Part shown: positions 19,027-26,745 of the stretch, in pieces
Layout of the letters: every line of letters begins with the position of its first letter
Position numbering within the stretch: the stretch's first letter is position 1
DNA from: Frankiaceae bacterium
Lineage (GTDB): Bacteria; Actinomycetota; Actinomycetes; Mycobacteriales; SCTD01
Assembly (NCBI GenBank): GCA_016650445.1
Contig: JAENVS010000038.1
Span: 1-63,359 of the forward strand
Length of the DNA: 63,359 nt
Direction of reading: 5' to 3'
Program-made: the position numbers and the translations under genes
Notes under the pieces: generated by a model
Seen by the model: the letters and a program-made list of their open reading frames with translations, nothing else
Told to the model about the DNA's origin: nothing
The model's database searches: none

Positions 19027-20051
19027 GCATGTACGGCGACGACCGGGTCGTGACCCTGCTCCGCGAGATGGACCTGCCGCCGGCACCCCCGGACCGGCTC
19101 GGTCAGGTGACCCGACGGGCCCGGCGGGGCGAGTCCCGCCGCGCCTCGGCCCTGGCCGGCGTGATGGCCGTCGTCCTGTTCGCCGGCGTCGTCTCCGCGG
19201 TGTCCCTGCACAACCGCAGCAGCAGCGAGGTCCTCACCGTCGCCGAGGCCGTCAACGCCACCCAGGCGACCGGATCGGCCCGCATGACCATGCGGGTCAC
19301 CATCACCAACAGCCCACAGCCGAACGTCTTCAAGGGCGGCAAAGTCTTCGATGTGACCGGACTCGCGGACTTCGTGCACCAGCGCTACGTCTTGACGGGG
19401 ACGAGCGCCGGCCAGAGCATCGAGACGCGCATCATCGGCAAGGACCGCTGGACGAAGATCCCGACACCCGTCGGATTCGGCGACGTCGGAGGCAAGCCGT
19501 GGCTGCACACGGTCGAGAAGAGCTCTGAGTCGGCCGCCGGTGTCTTCAACGACCCGGATCCGCGCGTGCTGCTGGAGGCGCTCACGGAGCAGGGCACCGT
19601 CGTCAACACGAAGCAGGTGGGTGACCGGCGGCAAACCGTCTTGCGGTTGCCGGGGGGCTTCTTCGGTTCGTCGTCCAGCGCCGCGGGGGACGCTGACTCG
19701 CAGGTCACCATCGACATCGACGGCGCCGGCCGGATCCGGAGGATGGCCACGCAGATGACAGCGGCCGAGCTGGGCACGCTGACGATGACGCTGCGCTACG
19801 ACGACTTCGGCATCGAGGTCGACGTGCAGCCACCTCCGGCCGACGAGGTGCAGGAGGCGCCCACGTCCGGGTCGAGCAGCAGCTCCCAGGGCTTCTCGCT
19901 GTCGCCGAGCTCGTCCCCTGCAGAGCGGGCAAAGGCCTGCGAGCGGATCAAGGCCATGGTGCAGCAGATGCCTGTCCCCAACACGGAGCAGGAGAAGGCG
20001 CAGCGCGCGATGTTCGACCAGGCCGTCGCGGCGACCTGCGCGAAGAGCTAG
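19023..20051 (+). CDS. Membrane-anchored partner protein of the broken sigma factor (LppX/LolA-like)
   Basis: A 342-aa protein: cytoplasmic N-terminus of ~41 residues rich in Arg, one membrane segment (about 42-60, ASALAGVMAVVLFAGVVSAV) and a large extracytoplasmic part. The outer part (ATGSARMTMRVTITNS, DVTGLADFVHQRYVL, GKDRWTKIP) resembles LolA/LppX-like lipoprotein folds, which hold hydrophobic ligands, and ends with a Ser-rich linker and a short helical tail with two Cys. The ATG overlaps the stop of the degenerate sigma gene. By position it was probably an anti-sigma or sensor; with the sigma factor broken its function is uncertain. The frame is intact. Confidence 0.7.
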   Translation: MSMYGDDRVVTLLREMDLPPAPPDRLGQVTRRARRGESRRASALAGVMAVVLFAGVVSAVSLHNRSSSEVLTVAEAVNATQATGSARMTMRVTITNSPQPNVFKGGKVFDVTGLADFVHQRYVLTGTSAGQSIETRIIGKDRWTKIPTPVGFGDVGGKPWLHTVEKSSESAAGVFNDPDPRVLLEALTEQGTVVNTKQVGDRRQTVLRLPGGFFGSSSSAAGDADSQVTIDIDGAGRIRRMATQMTAAELGTLTMTLRYDDFGIEVDVQPPPADEVQEAPTSGSSSSSQGFSLSPSSSPAERAKACERIKAMVQQMPVPNTEQEKAQRAMFDQAVAATCAKS

Positions 20052-20069
20052 GGGGTCCGGGCCCCGCCG

Positions 20070-20119
20070 TACGGATGAAGGAGGAACCCGCCCGGCTCAA
20101 TGCTCCGATTTCATCCGTA
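20070..20119. terminator. Hairpin between convergent genes
   Basis: Perfect 10-bp arms tacggatgaa (20070-20079) and ttcatccgta (20110-20119), with additional GGAG/CTCC pairing inside the loop. It lies 18 bp after the stop at 20051 and serves as a candidate bidirectional terminator together with the dyads at 20143-20231. Confidence 0.6.
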
Positions 20120-20142
20120 TGACGGCGAGGTGCGGCCAGATC

Positions 20143-20231
20143 GGCCGGATCAGGCCAACTCTCACAGCGACGACCAGACCTGCCTCGCCGACGGTTGGGC
20201 CGGATCCGGCCCCACGGGCCTGATCCGGCCC
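20143..20231. repeat. Cluster of GGCC-GATC-GGCC dyads
   Basis: Exact 14-bp inverted repeats ggccggatcaggcc (20143-20156) and ggcctgatccggcc (20217-20230), plus a perfect 16-bp palindrome gggccggatccggccc (20197-20212). They fill the gap before the trmI stop (20252) and may form the trmI terminator or bind a protein. Confidence 0.6.
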
Positions 20232-20251
20232 ACGGTCGTCGCGAAGGGCAG

Positions 20252-21166
20252 TTAGGGGAGGTCGGGGCGGAAGAGCTCCTCTGTCGGTTGGGCGTCCTCG
20301 GTCGCCGGTTCGGCGTCCATACCCTTGCTGGGGCGGCGTCTGCGCAGCGGCGGCGTGACGCCGTCGGCGAGGCGGCGCGACGTACAGAGAAAGCCTGTAT
20401 GTCCGACCATCCGATGCTGCGGGCGTACCGCCAAGCCCTCCACGTGCCAGCCGCGCACGATCGACTCCCACGACTGCGGCTCGGTAAAGCAGCCGTGCGC
20501 GCGCAGGGCCTCCACCGTCGTCGACAGCTGCGTCGTCGTGGCGACGTAGCAGCACACGAGCCCGCCGGGGCGCAGCGCGTTGGCCACCGCGTCGAGGGTC
20601 TCCCACGGGGCGAGCATGTCGAGCACGACCCGGTCGACGTCGGTCTCGGACAGCACGTCCTGCAGGTCGCCGACGGTCACGGTCCAGGCCGGATGCGCGC
20701 CGCCGAAGAAGCGCTCGACGTTGGCCTTCGCGATGGTCGCGAAGTCCTCACGCCGCTCGTACGACGACAACCGGCCGGTGTCGCCGACCGCCCGCAGCAA
20801 CGACATCGACAGCGCACCCGAGCCGACGCCCGCCTCGACGACGTGGGCCCCAGGGAAGATGTCGGCCATCTGCACGATCTGGCCGGCGTCCTTCGGGTAG
20901 ACGACCTGGGCGCCGCGGGGCATCGACAGCACGTAGTCGGACAGCAGCGGCCGCAACGCGAGGTACTGCGTCACACCGATCGTCACGACGACGCCCTCGG
21001 GGCCGCCGATCAGGGCGTCGTGCTCGAGGATTCCTTTGTGGGTGTGGAACGACTTGCCCGCCTCGAGGGTGATCGTGTGCATCCGGCCCTTCGGGTCGGT
21101 GAGCTGCACCTGGTCACCGGCCTGCAGCGGCCCGCGCCGCCGCTCGGCGCCCGTCGTCTCTGTCAT
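20252..21166 (-). CDS. trmI: tRNA (adenine(58)-N1)-methyltransferase TrmI
   Basis: SAM-dependent enzyme making m1A58 in the T-loop of tRNA; 304 aa, active as a tetramer. Signatures are the N-terminal beta domain (GKSFHTHKGILEHDALIGGPEG), the SAM motif VVEAGVGSGALSMSLLRAVG and the catalytic DMLAPWETLDAV. A basic tail (PPLRRRRPSKG) precedes an acidic C-terminal extension. The ATG overlaps the stop of the upstream site-2 protease gene (ATGA), so the two are translationally coupled. Confidence 0.95.
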   Translation of the reverse strand: MTETTGAERRRGPLQAGDQVQLTDPKGRMHTITLEAGKSFHTHKGILEHDALIGGPEGVVVTIGVTQYLALRPLLSDYVLSMPRGAQVVYPKDAGQIVQMADIFPGAHVVEAGVGSGALSMSLLRAVGDTGRLSSYERREDFATIAKANVERFFGGAHPAWTVTVGDLQDVLSETDVDRVVLDMLAPWETLDAVANALRPGGLVCCYVATTTQLSTTVEALRAHGCFTEPQSWESIVRGWHVEGLAVRPQHRMVGHTGFLCTSRRLADGVTPPLRRRRPSKGMDAEPATEDAQPTEELFRPDLP

Positions 21167-22290
21167 GCGGTCAACGCCTTCGCGACGTCCTCAGACACCA
21201 GCACCCGTGCCTCGCCCGTCGCGGGGTCCTCCGTGACGTACTCCGCCGACGGGTGTGCGCGCATCGCGTTGAGCAGGTCCTCTCCCTGCAGGTGGGGATC
21301 GAGCAGCAGCCCCGGCACGATCCGCTTCGACAGGGTGCCGACCGTCACCCAGGGCCGCCGCTGCTCCGGCGTCGCGACGACGGCGGCCTCGCTGACGACT
21401 GCTTCCAACCGGTCCGCCGCGTCGACCACGACCAGGCCGCGGACGCCTGCCTCGTGGGCGCGGCGCACGGCCTCGGCGAGCGGCATGTCGGCCGGCACCC
21501 TCAGCGCCGGCCGCGCCAGCGCAGCCACGGTCACGCGTGGCAGCCGGGCCACCGCCTCGGCCCGCTTCAGCGTCGCGGTCGCCAGCGTGTAGATGTACGC
21601 CCCGACCAGGGCCGCCCAGATCAGGTTGGTCGCGTCGCCGCCGCCATAGCCGGCCCAAGGCAGCAGGACGACGAAGACGAACGGCACCACGACCACGGCG
21701 ACGATCCGCCCGGCCCAGGCAGCAGCCCAGGTGGCCCGGTCGGGGTCGCCCCAGACCCGCCAGATCCCCGCCCGGAGGATCCGGCCGCCGTCCAGGGGCA
21801 GCCCCGGCAGCAGGTTGAACGCGGCGATCAGCCCGTTGGTGATCGCGACGTTGTCGATGACGCGGCCGCTGAGGCTGTCGCCGTCGAACAGCGGCCGGAG
21901 GCCGACGCCGACGCCCGCGAGCAGCAAGGACACCATCGGGCCGGCCGCGGCGACGGCGTACTCGCGCCCTGGCGTCTGTGGCTGCTCGGTGATCTCGGTG
22001 GCGCCGGCCATGAAGCCGATCGTGATGCGTCGTACCGGCAGGCCGAAGGAACGCGCGACCAGGCAGTGCCCGATCTCGTGCAGCAGCACGGACAGCCCAA
22101 GCAGCAGCGCGAAGGACGCCCCGACGACGGTGGCCTGGCCCTGCCCGATCGACGCCGACAGCGTCGTCGAGATCGACAGCGTCAGCAGCGCCGCCATGAG
22201 GAACCACGACGGCCCGATGTGGACTGGTACGCCGAGCACCCGGCCGAGCCGGACACCGCCCCGGGGGGTGGGTGCCTCTGCGCTCGTCAT
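21163..22290 (-). CDS. Site-2 protease (M50 family) with CBS-type regulatory region
   Basis: A 375-aa polytopic intramembrane zinc metalloprotease. HEIGHCLVARSFG holds the HExxH zinc motif and FNLLPGLPLDGGRILRA supplies the NxxPxxxLDGG motif. A C-terminal cytoplasmic part (VPADMPLAEAVRRAHE, GVRGLVVVDAADRLEAVV) is CBS-like and may sense nucleotides. Such proteases often cleave membrane-bound anti-sigma factors; no dedicated target is evident here. ATG 22290 sits 7 nt after TAGGCT and has GGAGGGG directly before it. Coupled to trmI downstream, an arrangement I believe recurs in actinobacteria. Confidence 0.92.
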   Translation of the reverse strand: MTSAEAPTPRGGVRLGRVLGVPVHIGPSWFLMAALLTLSISTTLSASIGQGQATVVGASFALLLGLSVLLHEIGHCLVARSFGLPVRRITIGFMAGATEITEQPQTPGREYAVAAAGPMVSLLLAGVGVGLRPLFDGDSLSGRVIDNVAITNGLIAAFNLLPGLPLDGGRILRAGIWRVWGDPDRATWAAAWAGRIVAVVVVPFVFVVLLPWAGYGGGDATNLIWAALVGAYIYTLATATLKRAEAVARLPRVTVAALARPALRVPADMPLAEAVRRAHEAGVRGLVVVDAADRLEAVVSEAAVVATPEQRRPWVTVGTLSKRIVPGLLLDPHLQGEDLLNAMRAHPSAEYVTEDPATGEARVLVSEDVAKALTA

Positions 22291-22297
22291 CCCCTCC

Positions 22298-22303
22298 AGC
22301 CTA
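22298..22303 (-). promoter_or_regulatory. TAGGCT -10-like hexamer, site-2 protease
   Basis: TAnnnT hexamer 7 nt before ATG 22290; it includes the stop codon of the upstream small gene (22301-22303). Confidence 0.45.
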
Positions 22304-22666
22304 CGGTCCTGCCGCCGGCCGTACCGCCGACCAGGCGACCTGCCCGCCCAGACGCTCGACATGCCGCAGGACGAGCCCCGCGCCGACGGCGACCCGCTCT
22401 GCCGCGCCCCTGTCCGCCGCGATCGCGACGAGGCGCCCGCCCGGGGCGAGCAACCGGAGCGCACCGGGGACGTCGAAGGCCTTCCCGACCACGACGACCT
22501 TGGCCGCCTCGTCACCGGCGGTCGCGACGTCGACGAGCGGCACCCCGCAGCCGGCGGCGAGCGACGCCACCGTGATGCGGCCGCAGCCGACCGCTGCCAC
22601 GGGGTCGCCGCGGCGGACCCCCGCGAGGGCCGACAGCACGGCCGCCTGCTCGCCCTCACCTGCCAT
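22301..22666 (-). CDS. Small methyltransferase-like protein
   Basis: A 121-aa protein (MAGEGEQAAVLSALAGVRRG...). The middle and end (DVPGALRLLAPGGRLVAIAADRG, VLRHVERLGGQVAWSAVRP) look like the second half of a class I SAM-dependent methyltransferase, but motif I is atypical (VAAVGCGRITVASLAAGCG) and the protein is about half the normal length. It could be a shrunken or non-catalytic methyltransferase. ATG 22666 was taken; ATG 22723 would add 19 residues. It ends 10 bp before the site-2 protease start and is divergent from the hydrolase gene at 22746. Confidence 0.55.
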   Translation of the reverse strand: MAGEGEQAAVLSALAGVRRGDPVAAVGCGRITVASLAAGCGVPLVDVATAGDEAAKVVVVGKAFDVPGALRLLAPGGRLVAIAADRGAAERVAVGAGLVLRHVERLGGQVAWSAVRPAAGP

Positions 22667-22745
22667 TCCGGTCAGCAATGCCTCCTCCGTCTGCGAACAT
22701 CCCTCGGGTCGGGTGCCGACCATGGCAGCACAGGAGGGGACGCGC

Positions 22746-23666
22746 GTGCGCTGGTGCTCGTTCACGACCGGCCAGGGAGGTGCGGCTCGGCTCGGCGCGG
22801 TCAGCGCGCGGGAGGAGTCCAGGGTCCTCGACGTGGGTGCCTGGGCACGGTCCCGCGACGCCGAGGCTCCCGCCGACCTCGTCGACCTCATCGAGGCCTC
22901 ACCGGCGATCCAGGAGCGCGTCACCGACCTCGTGCGCTCGGCGCCCGAGGACGGGCTGGGTTGGGTGCGCCTCGACGAGGTGACCTTCCTCGCGCCGGTC
23001 CGCAGCCCCAACTCGCTACGTGACTTCCTCGCCTTCCGTGACCACGTCGAGCGCGGCGCCAAGCGCCGGGGCACGGAGGTTCCGGAGGCCTGGGACCGGA
23101 TCCCCGTCTACTACAAGGGAAACCGCCGCTCGATCATCGGACCGGGTGACGACGCGCCCTGGCCGTCGTACACCTCGAAGCTCGACTACGAGTGCGAGGT
23201 CGCCGCCGTGGTGGGCCGAGGCGGCCGCGACGTGCCGGCCGAGGAGGCCGACGACTACGTCTTCGGCTACACGATCATGAACGACTGGTCCGCGCGCGAC
23301 ATCCAGAAGGACGAGATGTCGTGCTGGCTCGGCCCGGCCAAGGCCAAGGACTTCGCGACGACGCTCGGGCCGTGGCTGGTGACCCCGGACGAGTGGTCGC
23401 CCGAGGACGACCACGAGATGACCGTGACCGTCGACGGCAAGACCTGGTCACGAGGTACGACGGCGGGCCGGCGCTGGACGTTCGCCGAGATGCTCGCCTG
23501 GGTGTCCCGCGACGAGGACCTCTGGCCGACCGACGTGCTGGGCTCCGGCACCTTCGGGGGCGGCTGCGGCCTCGACCTCGACACGTGGATCAAGCCCGGC
23601 CAGCTGGTCACGATCGCGGTCGACGGGCTGGGCGAGCTCGCCAGCCGGGTGGGGCCGAAGCCCTGA
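22746..23666 (+). CDS. Fumarylacetoacetate hydrolase family protein
   Basis: A 306-aa metal-dependent C-C bond hydrolase or decarboxylase of the FAH fold. Seen are VYYKGNRRSIIGPGDDAPWP, the metal-binding DYECEVAAVVGRGG with Glu/Asp residues, GYTIMNDWSARDIQ, KAKDFATTLGPWLVTPDE and the glycine-rich GSGTFGGGCGLDLDTWIKPG. GTG 22746 has GGAGGGGAC just upstream and gives the RWCSF start expected for the family; an ATG at 22722 is an alternative. Its substrate is not deducible; no aromatic catabolic genes lie beside it. Confidence 0.9.
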   Translation: MRWCSFTTGQGGAARLGAVSAREESRVLDVGAWARSRDAEAPADLVDLIEASPAIQERVTDLVRSAPEDGLGWVRLDEVTFLAPVRSPNSLRDFLAFRDHVERGAKRRGTEVPEAWDRIPVYYKGNRRSIIGPGDDAPWPSYTSKLDYECEVAAVVGRGGRDVPAEEADDYVFGYTIMNDWSARDIQKDEMSCWLGPAKAKDFATTLGPWLVTPDEWSPEDDHEMTVTVDGKTWSRGTTAGRRWTFAEMLAWVSRDEDLWPTDVLGSGTFGGGCGLDLDTWIKPGQLVTIAVDGLGELASRVGPKP

Positions 23667-23717
23667 CCCGTTGCCCACAGACCGGCGCGCTTTCTCCGAA
23701 CTGTCCGACCCCCGTCG

Positions 23718-23723
23718 TACGGT
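23718..23723 (+). promoter_or_regulatory. TACGGT -10-like hexamer, recB-type nuclease
   Basis: TAnnnT hexamer 7 nt before ATG 23731. Confidence 0.5.
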
Positions 23724-23730
23724 CGCTGGC

Positions 23731-25767
23731 ATGACGGTCGATCCCGCCCCGACAGAGCTAGCGCTGCCGGTGGTCGGCTCGCTCTCGCCCTCGCGCGCCG
23801 GCGACTTCATGACCTGCCCGCTGCTGTTCCGGTTCCGCACGATCGACCGGCTGCCGCAGGCGCCCTCGTCGGCCGCCACGCGAGGCACGGTCGTGCACTC
23901 GGTGCTGGAGCGGCTGTTCGAGCTGCCGGCCGAGCAGCGGACCCCGGAGGCCGCCCAGGCCCTGCTCCGGCCCGAGTGGGAGGCGCTGCTGGTGGCCGAG
24001 CCCGAGGTCGGCACCCTGTTCGCGGACGAGGCCGAGCTGTCGGCGTGGCTGACCAGTGCCGAGGAGCTCCTGCAGGGCTACTTCAGCCTCGAGGACCCGC
24101 GCCGGGTGCTCGTCGCCGAGCGCGAGCAGTACGTCGAGGTCGTGCTCCCCGGCGGTCTTCGCCTTCGCGGCATCGTCGACCGCGTGGACGTCGCGCCCTC
24201 CGGCGACGTGAGGGTCGTGGATTACAAAGGGCTGGCGCTGGACACGCCGCTGCCCACTCCATCTGGCTGGACCACCATGGCCGAGGTCCAAGTTGGCGAT
24301 CAGTTGCTCGGTGCCAACGGAACGCCTTGCAACGTTGTCGTGAAGTCCCAGATTCACAACCGGCCGTGCTACGAAGTCGTGTTCACCGACGGCAGCCGTG
24401 TGGTTTGCGACAACGTTCACCTTTGGTCGGTCTACGTGCCCGACCGGGACGCGTACTCGGAACGACTCGCCAACGCAGACGAGTTGTTCCGCCTCGTCGG
24501 CGAGCGTCCGGGGACCGTTCGAGGTCGTCGTCGGCTCTTCGTCAAGGCAACGGCACCTGTCGAGTTGCCCGACGCCGACCTTCCGATCGACCCGTGGATC
24601 CTGGGCGCCTGGCTCGGTGACGGATCCACCGGGAGCGGCCGTTTCACAATCGGCCACGGCGATCGTGAAGACATGCTCGCGCTGCTGAAGGAGCACTGGG
24701 TCGGCGATATCGCCATCGAGCCGGCATCTGAGCACGCCTCTGCCTTGGCAGTGAGCCTTCCACGCCCGCGCCCTGATCTCTGCCCGTACGGACATGACGC
24801 CTTTTATCTTCGTCAAGTCGGGCGCGTCGGCTCGCGGCGGTGCTCGAAGGAGCGGGAGCACAAGCCGGATCGCCGGTGGAACACCTCCCTGTCCGAGCTG
24901 CTGCGGCGGGAAAGGCTCTCGGGTAACAAGCACATCCCGCAGGTCTACCTGCGGGCATCTCGTCAGCAGCGGCTGGCCTTGCTCCGTGGCCTCATGGATA
25001 CCGACGGGAGCTGGAGCGACCAGCACCAACGCGCTGTCTTCGTCACGACGACGCCGGCCCTTGCGCACGGCGTCCGCGAGCTCGTGCACTCGCTCGGGGG
25101 CACGAGCACCTTGTTCACCAAGGACTACATGACCAAGCGCGGCCCGCGCGTGGTGCACATGGTCAATTTTCGCCCACGCGGCTTCAACCCGTTTGCGCTG
25201 CCTCGCAAGGCCATCAAGGTGGACGCGTGGCAGGCCAAGCCGTCCCCGAAATCGGGCGGAACTGTGCCCCGCGAGAGTCGCCGCACCATTGCCTCCGTGC
25301 TGCCAGTGGCGCCGATTCCGACGCAGTGCGTAATGGTCGACGCGGCGGACTCCCTGTACCTCTGCGGCCAGACGTTTATCCCCACGCACAACACCGGAAA
25401 GTCACCCGGCGAGGCGTTCGAGGGCAAGGCGCTGTTCCAGATGAAGTTCTATGCCTTCGTCATCTGGCGCACGACGGGCAAGATCCCGAAGCTGCTGCAG
25501 CTGATGTACCTCGGCGACCGCGAGATCCTGCGTTACTCCCCCGACGAGGCCGACCTGCTTGCCGTCGAGCGCAAGCTGTTCGCGCTGTGGGAGGCCATCG
25601 AGAAGGCCACTCAGCTGAAGGACTTCCGGCCACGGAAGAGCAAGCTGTGCGACTGGTGCGACCACCAGGCCCTGTGCCCCGAGTTCGGCGGCACGCCGCC
25701 GCCCTTCCCGGACGTCGTTCCCGGTCCCGACGAGCCACTCCCGGAGCAGCAGGTCGGCACGACCTGA
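23731..25767 (+). CDS. RecB-family PD-(D/E)XK exonuclease interrupted by an intein
   Basis: A 678-aa precursor: 290 residues of host nuclease and 388 of intein (residues 167-554). The nuclease half starts LSPSRAGDFMTCPLLFRFR and has GTVVHSVLERLFEL, RGIVDRVDV and the catalytic VVDYK|TGKSP, the intein lying between Lys166 and Thr555. The C-terminal LCDWCDHQALCPEF with the N-terminal Cys of FMTCPLL matches the Fe-S cluster of RecB/AddB/Cas4-type nucleases. After splicing, the enzyme should degrade DNA ends. ATG 23731 is preceded by TACGGT with no Shine-Dalgarno site. The unspliced nuclease would be inactive because its active-site motif is split. Confidence 0.92.
   Translation: MTVDPAPTELALPVVGSLSPSRAGDFMTCPLLFRFRTIDRLPQAPSSAATRGTVVHSVLERLFELPAEQRTPEAAQALLRPEWEALLVAEPEVGTLFADEAELSAWLTSAEELLQGYFSLEDPRRVLVAEREQYVEVVLPGGLRLRGIVDRVDVAPSGDVRVVDYKGLALDTPLPTPSGWTTMAEVQVGDQLLGANGTPCNVVVKSQIHNRPCYEVVFTDGSRVVCDNVHLWSVYVPDRDAYSERLANADELFRLVGERPGTVRGRRRLFVKATAPVELPDADLPIDPWILGAWLGDGSTGSGRFTIGHGDREDMLALLKEHWVGDIAIEPASEHASALAVSLPRPRPDLCPYGHDAFYLRQVGRVGSRRCSKEREHKPDRRWNTSLSELLRRERLSGNKHIPQVYLRASRQQRLALLRGLMDTDGSWSDQHQRAVFVTTTPALAHGVRELVHSLGGTSTLFTKDYMTKRGPRVVHMVNFRPRGFNPFALPRKAIKVDAWQAKPSPKSGGTVPRESRRTIASVLPVAPIPTQCVMVDAADSLYLCGQTFIPTHNTGKSPGEAFEGKALFQMKFYAFVIWRTTGKIPKLLQLMYLGDREILRYSPDEADLLAVERKLFALWEAIEKATQLKDFRPRKSKLCDWCDHQALCPEFGGTPPPFPDVVPGPDEPLPEQQVGTT
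24229..25392 (+). other. Class 3 intein with LAGLIDADG homing endonuclease
   Basis: A 388-aa in-frame intein. It begins GLALDTPLPTPSGWTTM, so residue 1 is Gly, not Cys or Ser. Trp232 (HLW, block B:12), Cys533 (QCVMVDA, block F:4) and Thr552 (THN, block G:5) form the WCT signature of class 3 inteins; it ends His-Asn and the first C-extein residue is Thr555. DOD endonuclease motifs are LGAWLGDGS (~291-299) and LLRGLMDTDG (417-426). Codons are less GC-rich at third positions than in the extein, suggesting transfer, probably from phage. Confidence 0.92.
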
Positions 25768-25950
25768 CTCAGGGTGCGGCCGGGGTCTGGTCAGGGCGCA
25801 CCCCTGATGTGACCGGAGCGGCGCAGACCCAGTCTGGCCCGCATGAGCCCTTCGCCGACCACCCGTGCCAATGCGCTTGCCCGAGAGGGCAGGCTGGACC
25901 CCGCGAACGCCGCAGGGCGTCGCCGTCGTACGTCATCGAGGAGATCCCGC

Positions 25951-26745
25951 GTGAGCACAGCAGCCGTCCCCGCCGCCGAGACAGCCGTCGAAACGGCAGC
26001 CGTCCGGGCCGTCGACGTCCGCAAGTCCTACGGCAAGGCCGAGACCGCGGTCACCGCCCTCGCCGGCGTCAGCTTCGACGTGCCGCGCGGCCAGTACTGC
26101 GCCGTCATGGGACCGTCCGGGTCCGGCAAGTCGACGTTGATGCACTGCCTGGCCGGGCTCGACCGGGTCGACTCCGGTGACGTCCAGATCGGCGACGTGT
26201 CCATCGTCGGCATGAACGACAAGGCGCTCACGGCCCTGCGCCGCGACCGGGTGGGCTTCGTCTTCCAGCAGTACAACCTGCTGCCGACCCTCACGGCCGA
26301 GGAGAACATCACGCTGCCGCTGGCGATCGCCGGCCGCAAGCCCGATGCCGCCTGGCTGCACGAGGTCGTGACGGCCGTGGGTCTCGGCGATCGGCTCAGC
26401 CACCGGCCGGCCGAGCTGTCCGGCGGCCAGCAGCAGCGGGTCGCCTGTGCCCGGGCGTTGGTCACCCGCCCCGACGTCGTCTTCGCGGATGAGCCGACCG
26501 GCAACCTCGACTCGCGCGCCGGCGCCGAGGTGCTCGGCTTCCTCGCCCGCTGCGTCGAGGAGTTCGGTCAGACCATCGTCATGGTCACCCACGACCCGGT
26601 CGCTGCGTCGCACGCCGACCGGGTGGTCTTCCTCGCCGACGGGCTCGTCGTCGACGAGATGGCCGACCCGACCCCCGAGCACGTCCTCGACCGCATGAAG
26701 CAGTTCGACGTGGCCGGACACCTGATCACCGACGGGACCGCCTGA
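25951..26745 (+). CDS. ABC transporter ATP-binding protein (MacB/LolD type)
   Basis: A 264-aa ATPase for the permease encoded next. Walker A GPSGSGKST, Q-loop FQQYNLLPTLTAEEN, signature LSGGQQQR, Walker B VVFADEPTGNLDS and H-loop MVTHDP are all present. GTG 25951 follows AGGAGAT and was chosen over an upstream ATG (25843) that adds an unrelated Arg/Ser-rich stretch. The stop overlaps the permease start as TGATG (26743-26747). Such mechanotransmission-type transporters move lipoproteins, peptides or drugs without carrying them through a channel. Confidence 0.93.
   Translation: MSTAAVPAAETAVETAAVRAVDVRKSYGKAETAVTALAGVSFDVPRGQYCAVMGPSGSGKSTLMHCLAGLDRVDSGDVQIGDVSIVGMNDKALTALRRDRVGFVFQQYNLLPTLTAEENITLPLAIAGRKPDAAWLHEVVTAVGLGDRLSHRPAELSGGQQQRVACARALVTRPDVVFADEPTGNLDSRAGAEVLGFLARCVEEFGQTIVMVTHDPVAASHADRVVFLADGLVVDEMADPTPEHVLDRMKQFDVAGHLITDGTA

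Noticed and set aside
24229..25392. Separate homing endonuclease gene inside the nuclease
   Set aside because: The sequence is in frame without stops and has complete splicing motifs at both ends, so it is an intein rather than an independent gene.
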